A stretch of DNA of 15,563 bases from UBA822 sp036336795 (GTDB taxonomy: Bacteria; Gemmatimonadota; Gemmatimonadetes; Longimicrobiales; Gaopeijiaceae): the NCBI GenBank assembly GCA_036336795.1, contig JAYZFL010000030.1, forward strand, positions 1 through 15,563. Reading direction: 5' to 3'. The translations under genes were made by a program, and so were the position numbers. The notes below the pieces were generated by a model. That model had not been told where the DNA came from, did no database searches, and saw only the letters and a program-made list of their open reading frames with translations. Below are positions 15,363-15,563 of the stretch, piece after piece; the stretch's first letter is position 1, and each line of letters starts with the position of its first letter.

Positions 15363-15563
15363 TCAGACTTCTTCTTTTTCCTCATCTCCGGCGTCCGATT
15401 CAACGGCCTCTTCCTCCACTACATCTACCACATCACTCGGATTCTCGGGTACAGATTCAGCTTCTGCGTCATCACCGGCCTCAGCTTCTGCGTCATCACC
15501 GGCCTCAGCTTCTGCGTCATCACCGGCCTCAGCTTCTGCGTCATCACCGGCCTCAGCTTCTGC
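15363..15563 (-). CDS. C-terminal acidic repeat tail of an unidentified protein, N-terminus outside window
   Basis: Sixty-six codons are open from the window edge to TGA. The visible protein is four copies of AEAEAGDD, then AEAE, then SVPENPSDVVDVVEEEAVES, and it ends DAGDEEKEEV. There is no recognisable fold; the whole segment is acidic, Ala-rich and probably disordered. Such tails occur on some ribosomal and nucleic-acid-associated proteins of environmental bacteria, but nothing visible identifies the body of this one. It is 13 bases upstream of the lipoprotein ATG, with a hairpin shortly after. The frame is supported by the repeat being an exact multiple of three and by the absence of stops. 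An untranslated repeat is less likely but cannot be excluded from this end alone. Confidence 0.75.
   Translation of the reverse strand, partial: AEAEAGDDAEAEAGDDAEAEAGDDAEAEAGDDAEAESVPENPSDVVDVVEEEAVESDAGDEEKEEV
15457..15563. repeat. 24-bp tandem repeat, four perfect copies plus 11 bases
   Basis: Four identical 24-base units occupy 15457-15480, 15481-15504, 15505-15528 and 15529-15552, and the first 11 bases of a fifth reach the window edge. On the minus strand each encodes AEAEAGDD. No base differs between copies, which points to recent expansion by slippage or to gene conversion. The total copy number is unknown. Confidence 0.97.

Noticed and set aside
15350..15403. Longer start for the lipoprotein
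   Set aside because: It would overlap the acidic-tail gene by 41 bases and add 18 residues before a complete signal peptide.

Overview
This is a dense bacterial chromosomal segment in which every gene I can support lies on the minus strand. It therefore reads from right (15563) to left (1). A lipoprotein with a lipobox and a probable outer-membrane protein with a Sec signal indicate a diderm bacterium. The gene content and protein style resemble environmental Gemmatimonadota or a similar phylum, but that placement is inference. There are no tRNAs, rRNAs, CRISPR arrays, insertion sequences or phage genes.

Layout in transcription order. (1) At 15363-15563 is the C-terminal end of an acidic protein whose tail is a perfect 24-bp (8-residue) tandem repeat running off the window. 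(2) At 13433-15349 is a lipoprotein with a helical-repeat N-terminal half and a periplasmic-binding (LpoA-like) C-terminal half; a perfect 11-bp stem-loop lies inside its signal-peptide codons. (3) At 11868-13418 is a propionyl-CoA carboxylase beta subunit. (4) At 11508-11867 is the only large gap, 360 bp, with hints of decayed coding sequence and a 12-bp palindrome. (5) From 11507 to 6616 run a biotin carboxylase, an RlmD/RumA-type rRNA methyltransferase, a biotin carrier protein and a methylmalonyl-CoA mutase catalytic subunit. (6) From 6539 to 3502 run an FmdB-type zinc-ribbon protein, arginyl-tRNA synthetase and an orphan PfkB-family kinase. (7) From 3509 to 1 run purM, an unrecognised outer-membrane-like protein, ribD and the start of riboflavin synthase.

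Functionally, the centre is a propionyl-CoA to methylmalonyl-CoA to succinyl-CoA module: carboxylase beta, biotin carboxylase, biotin carrier and mutase. The methylmalonyl-CoA epimerase and the mutase's B12-binding subunit are not here. The usual PccA polypeptide appears split into two genes with the rRNA methyltransferase between them. The left part is housekeeping: translation, purine and riboflavin synthesis. Several junctions overlap by 1-8 bases (ATGA, GTGA, TGATG), which implies translational coupling, and these overlaps fix several start codons.

Most of the window is ordinary metabolism. The points most worth a second look are the split carboxylase, the coupled outer-membrane-like gene between purM and ribD, the hairpin and acidic repeat at the right end, and the 360-bp gap.
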